A stretch of 64,000 bases of DNA from Pelecanus crispus. Taxonomy: Eukaryota; Chordata; Aves; Pelecaniformes; Pelecanidae. Positions 42,470 to 53,231 of this stretch are shown piece by piece. Every line of letters starts with the position of its first letter. Position 1 is the first letter of the stretch. The position numbers and the translations under genes were made by a program. The DNA lies in assembly GCF_030463565.1 (NCBI RefSeq), contig NC_134643.1, positions 217,672,583 to 217,736,582 on the forward strand, in the 5' to 3' direction. Below the pieces are notes generated by a model, which was given only the letters and a program-made list of their open reading frames with translations, made no database searches and had not been told where the DNA came from.

Positions 42470-43453
42470 AGAGAGACCTGGACAGGCTGGACCGATGGGC
42501 TGAGGCCAACTGTATGAGGTTTAACAAGGCCAAGTGCCGGGACCTGCACTTGGGTCACAACAACCCCATGCAATGCTACAGGTTTGGGGAAGAGTGGCTG
42601 GAAAGCTGCCTGGCTGAAAAGGATCTGGGGGTGTTGGTAGACAGCCAGCTGAACATGAGCCAGCAGTGTGCCCAGGTGGCCAAGAAGGCCAACAGCATCC
42701 TGGCTTGTAGCAGGAATGGTGTGGCCAGCAGGAGCAGGGAGGTGATTGTGCCCCTGTACTCGGCGCTGGTGAGGCTGCACCTTGAATACTGTGTCCAGTT
42801 TTGGGCCTCTCACTACAAGAAAGACATTGAGGTGCTGGAGCATGTTCAGAGACGGGCAACGAGGCTGGTGAAGGGTCTAGAGCACAGGCCTTATGAGGAG
42901 TGGCTGAGGGAACTGGGATTGTATAGCCTAGAGAAGAGGAGGCTGAGGGGAGACCTTATCGCTCTCTACAACTACCTGAAAGGAGGTTGTAGTGAGGTGG
43001 GTGTTGGTCTCTTCTCCCAAGTAGCTAGCGATAGGATGAGAGGAAACGGGCTCAAGCTGCACCAGGGGAGGTTTAGGCTGGAAATTAGGAAAAATTTCTT
43101 TAGGGAAAGGGTTGTCAAGCATTGGAACAGGCTGCGCAGAGAGGTGGTGAAGTCACCATCCCTGGAAATGTTCAAAAAACGGGTAGATGTGGCACTCTGG
43201 GAGATGGTTTAGTGGACATGGTGGTGTTGGATTGATGGTTGGACTGATGATCTTAGAGGTCCTTTCCAATCTTAATGATTCCTAGTTTTTACTTCCATTA
43301 AAAATAATCCAGCCACCAAGCCAGGAAACATGAAATTGCTACTCTCCCCTTAATTGGTTTAGTGGTGGACTTGGTAATGTTAGGTTAATGGTTGGACTGG
43401 ATGATCTGAAAGGTCTTTTCCAACCTAAATGGTTCTATGATTCTATGATTCTA
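42470..43453 (+). mobile_element. CR1 copy with open ORF2 C-terminus and dimeric 3' UTR
   Basis: It begins at [17 protein letters not shown], just after the RT core, and is open to the normal terminal VALWEMV stop at 43,210-43,212 with no frameshift. The two-unit 3' UTR follows, with the spacer shared with the 31.4 kb and 59.2 kb copies, then the octamer tail. The intact frame and low divergence mark a recent insertion. Confidence 0.94.
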
Positions 43454-45652
43454 AATAGTGCACTCCAGGAGCATAGTCATCCTAAGCTTCATCTGTAAAT
43501 CAGTAAGAAATTCTGACATCTGCCAATGGAGACTCAAGTTTTAAGTGGCTTCTAGAATAGTTCTGAAGTCTGTAATGATCTCTTTTGACTAAGTGTGAAG
43601 CTCACAGTGGTGAAATTCCTGTCTTGCTTGCCAGAAATACTCCTTTTTCCTTACAGAATAATGTTCATTTCTGTGGTTGCCCAAGAGTTCAGCACTTAGG
43701 AAGAGAGGGTGCAGGAGAAAAGAGAACCAGTATGATAAAGATTTGAAAAAGGCAAATGGGATCTTGGAGAGGTGTTTTCAGGAAAAATAGAAGAGTGTTT
43801 GTCCTGCTGTACAGGATTCTGTAAATCATCTTCTGATTGTTACAGACTGGTAGTCACTGATGTCTGGGGAAGAGAGAATCAAAGTGAGGACAGCTGCGGA
43901 GAAGGGTTATTAATGTAATCTGAAGAGCCTATCATGAAACAGGAGCCCAGAAGACTTGTCTTTGTTTAGTGGAGCACAATGAAGCCTTAGTAATATAATT
44001 TTTGTCTTTAAATACATCACATTGAATGGTAATGACGGCTGAAAGAAAAATGTTAATAAATATGTGTAGGTTGAGGATTTCCAACTCTCAGGTAAATGCG
44101 GCTCTAGAATAGCCTTACGATAGATAAACCTTTTGTCCAAACTGCAGCTGGTTTTGAGATGAAATTTAATAGTTTATGAAAGGTTGTTCACACATCACTG
44201 TGTCACCTGGGTCAACTGCAGTCACCTTGGGAGGCCATTTATCAAGTTTACACTTACAGTGCATGCATGATCTTCAGCAGTATATGTATATGTATTTTAG
44301 AAGAAACAACTGAACTGAGGTGCATCTGAAAGCATATCCCCAGAATCTTTGAAAATAACAGCAAGGAAAAGAAAATGTTTATAAGAACATTGGCATGTTT
44401 AATCTTGATGAAGACAGTAAAACATAATGAATTTTCAGGTTAGCTTAATTTCACTCCCCAGAAAAACCATTGGCATTAATGATTGTGGAAATGAGCTGAT
44501 CTACATAGGGGAAGAACAGCAATTTATAAACTGGATGCAATACACCCTGGTAAATGGAAGAGAGGGTATACAGCCTGATGTTGAAATCTACACCATCATT
44601 CAAATAAACCAATGGTTATGCCATGTTCAAGTTAGATAAGGAGGCAAGAAAAATGGCCTGTTATTCAATAAAGTTAACTTAAGCAGAGGTAATTCCTGTG
44701 GCTTGTTCTTCACTCTCCTGTCCCCTTCACTTTTTGAGCTCCAGTGTGCAATAAAAAAAGAAAGCAAGATTGAATAGAATGTAGTTTTGTACGTAGGGGG
44801 AATCTGCAAATCCTGAAGGAATCACTTAATGGATTTTGGTTTGCCTACTATACTAATTACAAATTGAAGGAAAAATCACTTGATCAATAAAGTTTTCTCA
44901 GTATAGGAACGGATTCCAATTGGGAACTGACCACACAAAGAAACAAATGAACAAACCCCACACACCTGAGATGTGTCTTAGTGTATTCCTAAATGACCAG
45001 AGACTGGATGTTTTGCAACTATCTTTTTGTAAAAGCCACACTATTGATTGCATCAGAGACTGGAATCTCATTGCCCAAGGTGAGTGCTTTCCTCAAGGCT
45101 GTATTCTTGCTCTTCCCTGGGCTCACTGAATATTTGAGTAATTTATGCAAAATGAAAATATTTGACTGGAGAGGCTGAAGGAAATCCACACCATCATACC
45201 TTACAGTTCCCACTGCCAGGATATGTGCAGTCTCTGGTTCAGCTCAAGCACAGAGGGAAATGGAAGCTCACTTCTCACATGGGGATTATTATGCCTGAAT
45301 CACCTGTGTGAAAGGACTGACCCTGCTGAAGTGAGCAACCCCAGGTAAAGGTTTTAGGTGAGACTCTCAAGTAGAGGGAAGGACTTTGATCTAGCTAAAT
45401 TAGGCACCTTCATCCTTATGTAGGGAAGTCCCTTTACAGCATTTTATGCTGTCTAGTTGGGGTAATGGTCAAAGCAGAAGTTGATTTTGGAGGCTGTGGG
45501 TGGGCTCTTCCTTGCACTGCAGAAGAAGTATAGATGGCTAATTCTAGGCTGGGGTAACTGGATAGCTGCATACCTGAGTCCCTTTTTGTTTGTTTGTCCT
45601 CTTATCCAGATGGGATCACAAGTGTTACTAAAGGGAACTACTTTTATATATA
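43454..45652. other. GRM5 intron, nothing recognised
   Basis: AT-rich unique sequence with short frames only. Confidence 0.55.
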
Positions 45653-45672
45653 TGGGGGGGTGGGGGGGGTGT
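45653..45672. repeat. G-rich tract
   Basis: G runs of 7 and 8 separated by T, just before an old CR1 fragment. It could form a G-quadruplex. Confidence 0.7.
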
Positions 45673-45687
45673 CACCAAGACGATGGT

Positions 45688-45858
45688 AAACATTGCAACA
45701 AGTTCCCCAGAGAGGTGGTAAATTCTTCATTCTTGGAGGTATTCAAAACTTGACTAGAAAAGGTCCTGAGCACCCTGATCTAAGTTGCCTCTTCTTGGAA
45801 CAATGGGTTGGACCAGGTGACCTCCAGAATCTTCTTCCAACTTCATCCTATTCTCTGG
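45688..45858 (+). mobile_element. Old CR1 3'-end fragment
   Basis: The end of ORF2 (FPREVVNSSFLEVFKT-like) and a diverged 3' UTR (GACCAGGTGACCTCCAGAA) are recognisable, with a degenerate tail. It is an older subfamily than the neighbouring copies. Confidence 0.75.
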
Positions 45859-46267
45859 ATTAATTGTGCGCGGGAAAAGCAAGGAGATGGACCACAGTGC
45901 ATTTTGACCCATCTTAATCTTATTCCTCCCTTCTCCTAGTGTAGTATTTCAGATATCATAATACTCTCTCAAGAGTCTTATGAGACAGACTGTGATCCCT
46001 TTTTTTGCAGGACGGAGTGGCACAGGATGAGTCAGTGGTCATTCAATATTTCTAAATCATGCTGGTGGAGCAGGACTTTTAAATCCCAAACTAAATCTGG
46101 ATCAGCTCTTGTTTTGTGCAGTAGGATATAATTACAACTAATAGAAACCAAAAGCAGGTGGAGTCCTGATCTCACTGATGACACTGTGGAATGGGAATGG
46201 CCATGAACTGTGCCAAAGAGGTGTAGGGCTGCAAGTTCCGTATCTTTCCCACTGAACTGTGTCTGAG

Positions 46268-46299
46268 TTAATTAATTAATTAATTAATTAATTAATTAA
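46268..46299. repeat. (TTAA)8 microsatellite
   Basis: Eight perfect TTAA units directly precede a CR1 3' end. The repeat may have been the insertion target. Confidence 0.95.
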
Positions 46300-46475
46300 G
46301 GTGGTGGAGTAACCATCCCTGGAAGTGTTCAAAAAACAGGTAGATGTGGCACTTTGGGACATGGTTTAGTCTAGTCTACCCTTGATTGGTTTAGAGTGGA
46401 CTTGGTAGTGTAGGTTAATGGTTGGACTGGATGATCTTAAAGGTCTTTTCCAACCTAAACAATTCTATGATTCTA
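46299..46475 (+). mobile_element. Short CR1 3' end
   Basis: The last about 25 codons of ORF2 (GGTGGTGGAGT onward), the standard single-unit 3' UTR and two ATTCTA(TG) units. It is strongly 5'-truncated at the TTAA repeat. Confidence 0.92.
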
Positions 46476-48345
46476 ATTTGGGCAGAGTACGAACTTTCTG
46501 CATCAGATCCAGAAAGCTCTCCTCACAATGTACTCTGGGCAACTTGAGGTAGATGGAGAAAAATTAAGGCTATTTTCCTGTTTCTTGTCAGGAAAGAAAA
46601 CATGCTCCTTTAGAACTGAGCATGTGAATATAAACAGTGCTGAGTTATGTAGGCCTATGATATCTTTCCTAGGTATCAAACAATAGTTTTAAAAGCTAAA
46701 CAGAACTTCAAGATGGCAAGTAAGAATATTGGCTGGGGATGATATGTCCATGATATGCCAATAGGTTTCTAAGTATTTTTGAAAAATTAACCTTTGATTA
46801 TCTTTTGTAACACCGGAAATTAAAGTTGAAGTAAAAAAAACCTTCTACTTTTAACTGTTAATTTTAAATAGATTTGTGTTATGAGAATCTGACTTATGTT
46901 GTGTGTTTAGAGACACTGTGATCAAACTGGTGCAGAGTGGGAGTGTTCAACCCCGACTTTCTCAGGAAAACAAACTAGAGCTTTTATGGACATTGCAGCA
47001 ACACAAAAGGTTTTCCTATCAGGACTACTGCATGTCTGTTTGGAAGCCTGTACAGTATGAATGTGTACACATTCATAGGTGTGTAAGAGCTAACTCTCTA
47101 GCTACGTGGAGTGACTGTACGGTCACTTAAGGTCCATATTCTTAGATGAAAGACAATGTTATCAGTGGTTGTACCAGGAACTGTACTGAAGATTTCTGCC
47201 ACCTTCGTGTATGTTACAATGATTCAGTGCTGGTGATTTGATTTTTTTTTTCCCCTGACAAATACAGTCAGACAGTAAGCAATATTTCACTGTCAAGAGA
47301 TCTAAAGTGGATTCTAGCTTGAAGAACTGCTGTTCACAGAAAAGCAAAGATATATTCAGATTTATCTGTGATGAGCCGACTTAAATAATCCAGTAGCCAC
47401 AAACTAATTGACTTTTACGAGTAAGAAGTGGGGCACATATTTTTTATGTGGCACATATATTCACATGTTTATATTAATAAATAAGTATTCACATATCTAT
47501 TATGTGAAATGATTAGGGTCTGTTCCAAAGCTCAAAGAAATTGCATGGCACTATTCAAATGCAAATATGCAAAAGAAGATAAATGTGTATAAGGAAAAGG
47601 AAATGCAGAGGAAATGATGATGTATGTTCTCTCTATTTTTGCTCCCCCTCATCTGCTCTTACTGTCCAGTTTTGCAAATGTGGGTGCCGAGTTTCATCTT
47701 TCCTAGGTTATCATTACCTGTGCGAAGGGAAGCATAAGGCCAAATTTCATCCCACCCATGAGCAGTCCCCCTGCTCAAATGAACAATGTAGAGAATATGT
47801 TGAAGATTTTTTTCTGTGTATTGCTGAAGACATATGGTTTCTTTACCTGCTCACCCTAAGGCAAGCTTCCACGTTTTGAGTTTTCACATTGCTCCATAGA
47901 TTTAAATGTCAGAAAAATCCCATCTGCTCAGACACTCAGACCTTCTGCATAACACAGGTCACAGAATTTTACCCAGTAAATCAAGCAGTGGAAGAAATCA
48001 TTCTTTCCTCTAGAAGAAGTGTTATCAAACCCATGAACTTGTGACTAAACCACTGTATATCTTATTGAATGGCATTTGGTCTAAATGTAAGGCCTCCAGG
48101 AGATGATTAATCAGCTACATCCTTTAATTATGTTGCAACAGTTAATTACTCTTGCTGTTAAAAGTTGTCTTGCTTCCAATCTGAATGTGTCTGTCTCCAT
48201 GGAGACATTGTTCTATGGAAAGAATAGGGCACAGTGACCTCTCTCTTCATAGAGGTTTTCATTTATTTTCTTTCTTTGTAGATTATTTGTCTTAATCTCA
48301 GGCTACAATTGTCTCAACTGATGGATGCATCCTGATAGCTTGGTG
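46476..48345. other. GRM5 intron, nothing recognised
   Basis: Unique sequence. A 98-codon frame at 47,583 has no family resemblance. Confidence 0.55.
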
Positions 48346-48552
48346 TAGAATCATAGAATCATAGAATGTTTTGGGTTGGAAGGGACACCAACAGGTGTCA
48401 ACAGGGAAGCCAACCCCCCTGCAGTGAGCAGGGACATCTTTAACTAGAGCAGGTTGCTCAGACCCCCGTCCAACCTGACACCTGACCTTGAATGTTTCTA
48501 GGCATGGGGCCTCCACTACCTCTCTGGGTAACCTGTTCCAGTGCTTCACAGA
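48346..48552 (-). mobile_element. CR1 3' end of another subfamily, minus orientation
   Basis: The plus strand begins with reverse octamers (TAGAATCATAGAATCATAGAATG) cut short, then a 3' UTR unlike the TTGGACTGG family. The last ORF2 codons ([20 protein letters not shown] on minus) follow. It is 5'-truncated. Confidence 0.88.
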
Positions 48553-49231
48553 ACTCCTCTAATCAATGCAAACAATGTGCATGAGGGATTCCAAAATCTG
48601 GCTTTCGCAGTTAACATGCTGCTCTTTACAGCTAGAAGTCCTTGTCTGGAAAATGTTCTTCAATTTGGCTTCTCTTGAACCAACTTAGTGGAAGTTTCCA
48701 GTTTTGATTTCCATTCAACTTGGCTATCAGTCTTGGGAAGAGGGAGGTGTTCTTGCCGATATCATAGATTTCACCTTCATAGAAGACATATTGAAGAAGA
48801 AATTAAGCTTTCTTGGGGAGAGGCTTGCCTTTTACTGATACCAGCCTGATTTTTTTATGCTGTGATGTCAGGGAGCAATTACTCAGCAGTCAGTACTGAT
48901 GGTTTGAGGAACCTGCTGAAAAGAGAGATTGACTATTTTCTTTTATTAATTTATTTTCTGCAGGTTATTTCTTTGCATCACTTACTTAAGGCTTTGAAAT
49001 CTGGGATTCTGAGCCAAAGACCACTTAAGGCAGTCCATGACACAATCCTGCCTTCTCTTTCATTGCCAGCAGCTCCTAAACACACATTCACACTCTGTTC
49101 AAGCCCAAGTCAGTTGCTTTATGTGATCCAGGACTTGGGAGATTTGACATATGTCTGTCTCTCACTAAGCTTGACTAAAACAACCATTTTTATCTATGCA
49201 TTTTTTTGTTCTTCATAAAACCTGTTTAAAC
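48553..49231. other. GRM5 intron, spacer between two CR1 pieces
   Basis: Unique sequence. A 118-codon frame at 48,862 shows no recognisable features. Confidence 0.5.
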
Positions 49232-49735
49232 CTGGAGCCCTCAGCACAAGAAGGGCATGGACCTGCTAGAGCGGGTCCAGAAGAGGGCCACCAAAATGAA
49301 CAGGCTGGAACACCTGTCCTATGAGGCCAGGCTGAGAGAGTTGGAGATGTTCAGCCTGGAGAAGAGAAGGCTGCGAGGAGACCTCATTGCGACCTTCCAG
49401 TACTGAAAGGGGGCCTACAAGAAAGATGGGGAGAATCTTTTTAGCAAGGCCTGTTGTGACAGGACAAGGAATAATGGATTTAAACTAAAGAAGAATAGAT
49501 TTAGACTAGACATAAGAAAGAAATTTTTTACAATGAGGGTGGTGAAGCACAGGCACAGGTTGCCCAGAGAGGTGGTGGAGGCCCCATCCCTGGCAATATT
49601 CAAGGTCAGGTTGGATGGGTCTGTGAGCACCCTGATCTGGTTAAAGCTGTCCCTGCTCAGTGCAGGGGGGTTGGGCTAGATGACCTCTGAAGGTCCCTTC
49701 CAACCCAAAGCATTCTATGATTCTATGATTCTCTG
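49232..49735 (+). mobile_element. CR1 copy of the GGGGTTGGGCTAGATGACC subfamily
   Basis: The C-terminal part of ORF2 starts near the GPQHKK-like segment and includes a [17 protein letters not shown] stretch. The 3' UTR has GGGGTTGGGCTAGATGACC and ends in two ATTCTATG units plus a variant. An in-frame TGA near 49,403 breaks the frame. The same subfamily as the copy at 58,186. Confidence 0.9.
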
Positions 49736-50073
49736 AAAATACCAGAATAATTAAAAATGTAATCGTGCTTTAAAAACCTAATTTTGCTAACAAAGGATAC
49801 ACTAGATAACATTGATTAGTGACAGAGATGTCCAGAGATGTTAATGATATTTTGCTTCAGAGGTTCCTTATCAAAACCCTGACCTTGAGCATTCTTTGGT
49901 ATGTGGGTTTCATACAGAAGTCATTACTCTAGTTTGGGTACTACCTCATGGAGAGAGTTAGAAATTATACTTCTTACTCTGAGAGACTTGTTGTGGAGGA
50001 AATACAGAATGGCACCTTTGCTACCTTCTTCTATGATGTTTCCTCTTTCATTGCAATAAGTTTTCAGTATCTT
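49736..50073. other. GRM5 intron, spacer between two CR1 copies
   Basis: Unique AT-rich sequence. Confidence 0.5.
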
Positions 50074-51051
50074 AGAATCATAGAATAGAATCGTTTAGGT
50101 TGGAAAAGACCTTTAAGATCATCCAGTCCAACCATTAACCTACACTACCAAGTCCACTCTAAACCAATCAAGGGTAGACTAGACTAAACCATGTCCCAGA
50201 GTGCCACATCTACCTGTTCTTTGAATGCTTCCAGGGATGGTGACTCCACCACCTCTCCTGGTGCAGCTTAAGCCCATTTCCTCTCGTCCTATCGCTAACC
50301 ACATAGGAGAAGAGACCAACACCCACCTCACTACAACCTCCTTTCAGAGAGTTGTAGAGAGCGATAAGGTCTCCCCTCAGCCTCCTCTTCTCTAGGCTAT
50401 ACAATCCCAGTTCCCTCAGCCACTCCTCATAAGGCCTGTGCTCCAGACCCTTCACCAGCCTTGTTGCCCTTTTCTGAACACGCTCCAGCACCTCAATGTC
50501 TTTCTTGTAGTGAGGGGCCCAAAACTGGACACAGTACTCCAGGTGTGGCCTCACCAGTGCCAAGTACAGGGGGACAAACACTTCCCTGCTCCTGCTGGCC
50601 ACGCTATTCCTGCTACAAGCCAGGATGCTGTTGGCCTTCTTGGCCACCTGGGCACACTGCTGGCTCATGTTCAGCCAGGTGTCAGCAAACACCCCCAGGT
50701 CCTTTTCGGCCAGGCAGCTTTCCAGCCACTCTTCCCCAAGCCTGTAGCATTGCATGGGGTTGTTGTGACCCAAGTGCAGGACCCGGCACTTGGCCTTGTT
50801 AAACCTCATACAGTTGGCCTCAGCCCATCGATCCAGCCTGTCCAGGTCCCTCTGCAGGGCCATCCCACCCTCCGGCAGATCGACACTCCCACCCAACTTG
50901 GTGTCGTCTGCAAACCTACTGAGGGTGCACTCAATCCCCTCATCTAGATCATTGATAAAGACAGTAAACAAGGCTGGCCCCAGTACTGAGCCCTGGGGAA
51001 CACCGCTCATGACCGGCTGCCAACTGGACTTAACTCCATTTACAACTACTC
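50074..51051 (-). mobile_element. CR1 copy, minus orientation, with a 73-bp deletion near the end of ORF2
   Basis: The minus strand reads from [10 protein letters not shown] through [13 protein letters not shown] and the C-terminal region as one open frame of about 300 codons. Near 50,256 about 73 bp present in sister copies are missing, with CCTC at both breakpoints, which shifts the frame before the normal end. The 3' UTR is the single-unit form and the octamers are partly fused. It adjoins retroviral sequence on its 5' side. Confidence 0.93.
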
Positions 51052-51189
51052 TTGAACATCCCTGGGCAGTTAAGATACTTCTATTGATACTTCTTGGGAA
51101 AATTGTTTCAGTTTTGATAAAGGTTAGTGAGCAATTTAAGAATATCATCCAGAGATCTCCCCCAAGGTTGGATAGTTATGAGTGTGTAG

Positions 51190-52300
51190 CAGGGTGTGTT
51201 GGATAGTATGGGTAAGTACCTAGGACAGTGGGCACCTCCAGTGTTTTGGAACTTCACACCTGAACAATTGCAGAATCCTGAAGAATTAGTAAAGTATTTG
51301 GAAAAAGCACATTGTCACTCTGGTAACTCCAAAGAGACACAGATCATTGCAACATGCTGGGGACTGGCCCATACCTATCGATCCATGGTCAACACTATTC
51401 AGTACCCTCAAAAGAAAGAGAGGGTCTCTGGATCTGATGACAAAACAACAAGCACTGTGGCTACTCCAACCCCCGCTACATGTATTGCGGCTACTCCAAC
51501 CCCTGCTACAGGCACTGCGGCTACTCAAACCCCTGCTACAGGCACTGCGGCTACTCCAACCACAGCCATGAGCACTGTGGCTACTCCAACCCCTGCCCCA
51601 GGCACCACAGACATTCCAACCCGAGTAACAGGCACCGTGGCTAAACCAGAGAACCAACCCATACACGAGAAAATCAGCTTTTTTAGTAAGGGATGAAGAT
51701 GAACCAGGGCCATCACGAGAACCAGAAGAAGGTGTGACATGTGCTGAAGAGGCCCCACTGTATAATAAATTGCCAGAAAACGAAAAGCAATATGCCCTAT
51801 TCACTGATCGGTTCTGTCGTCTTGTGGGAAAACATCAGAGGTGGAAAGCTGCTGTATGGAGTCCTATACCACAAGTTGCATAAACTGCTGAAGGAGAAGG
51901 GGAGTCGAGTCAGTTTGCAGAGGTGAAAGCCATCCAGCTGGCTTTAGATATTGCTGAATGAGAAATGTGGCCAGTCCTTTATCTCTATACTGACCCATGG
52001 ATGGTGGCAAATGCCCTGTGGGGGTGGCTGCAGCAATGGAAGCAGAGCAACTGGCAGTGCAGAGGCAAACCAATCTGGGCTGCCACACTGTGGCAAGATA
52101 TTGCTGCCTGGGTAGGGAACCTGGTTGTAAAAATTCGTCACGTAGACGCTCACATACCCAAGAGTTGGGCCCCTGAAGAACATCAAAACAACCAGGAGGT
52201 GGATCAGGCTGCTAAGATTGAAATGGCTCAGGTGGATCTGGACTGGCAACATAAGGTTGTCTCACAGCTCATGTTTCAAGGGAATCCCGTGGTCGGATAA
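51190..52300 (+). pseudogene. Endogenous retrovirus relic: gag-like part joined to RNase H
   Basis: A 5' frame (51,196-51,696) encodes a gag-like region with a Thr/Pro/Ala decapeptide repeat. A deletion at about 51,760 removes the rest of gag, protease and most of the reverse transcriptase. RNase H follows: a FTD motif near 51,810, YTD with Asp at 51,992-51,994, and HVDAH at 52,139-52,153. In-frame stops (near 51,880 and 51,959) and a frame change split it. The RNase H region ends near 52,290 without integrase or env, and no LTR brackets it. The layout is that of an avian ERV, family not assigned. It is non-functional. Confidence 0.82.
51455..51650 (+). repeat. 30-bp tandem repeat within the gag-like region
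   Basis: About six to seven 30-bp units of the form GGCTACTCCAACCCCTGCTA plus a CAGGCACTGC remainder. Each encodes ten residues, so the frame is kept across copies. Unit divergence rises at both ends. Confidence 0.88.
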
Positions 52301-52828
52301 ACTGTACCCTTATTGGTCTTCCTCTGGTTGCTAAGTGGTAGAAATAATCTGATGCCAAGGTGTACTCAGCCATGGCATGCATGCAAAGACAGGGGTGGAA
52401 AGGTGCAGAGAGTGGTGCCTGTCCTGAAGCATGCCCTGAAGGAACTGGGGTGACCCTAAACTCATTTCTGTAAGTTCATCAGATAAATCTCTATTTGATT
52501 TATTACCTTCAGATTAATGCACAGTATAATCATTCTTACTGTTAGTTGTCTGTACAGATATTCAGCCTTTAGCTTAAACTCATGAAACTCTTGACTCCGG
52601 TGTCTAAAATAATAAATATGACATGGAAGGTTTTTCAGGTCTTCCCTACCCTTGTGTAAGGCTTCAGGAAAGGACAAACATACAGAAGTCAGGAGGACTT
52701 AAGACAGTGAGCCTTTCAGAGGTTAGATTGTGTGAGAACTCTGCATTTAGGTGAATGGTGAACCTGACGAGGAGGCTGGACACAGTGAAACTTTCCCTGC
52801 TGAAAATATGAGTGGTGAACTCTAGGGC
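52301..52828. other. Sequence after the retroviral relic
   Basis: The first about 150 bp may still be retroviral (it follows without a clear edge), but I cannot assign it. The rest is unique. Confidence 0.4.
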
Positions 52829-53014
52829 TGTGGTGGTTTGACCCTGGCTGGATGACAAGTGTTCACCAAAGCCTCTCTATTACTCCCTTTCTCAACTGGA
52901 CAGGGGGGAGAAAACATAACGAAAAAGCTCGTGGGTCAAGATAAGGACAGGGAGATCACTCACCAATTACCATCACAGGCAAAACAGAATTGACTTGGGG
53001 AAAATCACTTTAAT
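52829..53014 (-). mobile_element. Truncated family B LTR end
   Basis: It begins TGTGGTGGTTTGACCCTGGC and follows the LTR at 23,362 up to CACTTTAATT, where homology stops and CR1 sequence begins. It represents the end of the LTR in minus orientation. No matching partner or duplication was found. Confidence 0.88.
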
Positions 53015-53015
53015 T

Positions 53016-53231
53016 AACTTCCTAAGCCAGGTAATAGACACACCTACCCGAGGGGACGTGATACTTAATCTGATGGTCCCCAATGCAACTGAGCTCATCG
53101 GTGATGTCAAGACTGGAGGCAGCCTGGGCTGCAGTGATCATGCGTTGGTGGAGTTCACGCTCCTGAGGGATATGGGAAAAGTGAGGAGTACAGTCAGGAC
53201 CCTAAATTTTAGGAAAGCAAACTTCCAGCTC
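53016..53231 (+). mobile_element. CR1 endonuclease fragment
   Basis: The plus strand encodes the C-terminal part of a CR1-type apurinic-like endonuclease (NFLSQVIDTPTRGDVIL). It includes the catalytic SDH motif at 53,133-53,141 within GCSDHALVEF, and ends at RKANFQL. It is the only endonuclease piece in the window. It is truncated on both sides and joined to an LTR fragment. Confidence 0.85.

Noticed and set aside
47583..47879. Cys-rich 98-codon frame
   Set aside because: No recognisable zinc-binding spacing or family; isolated in intronic sequence.
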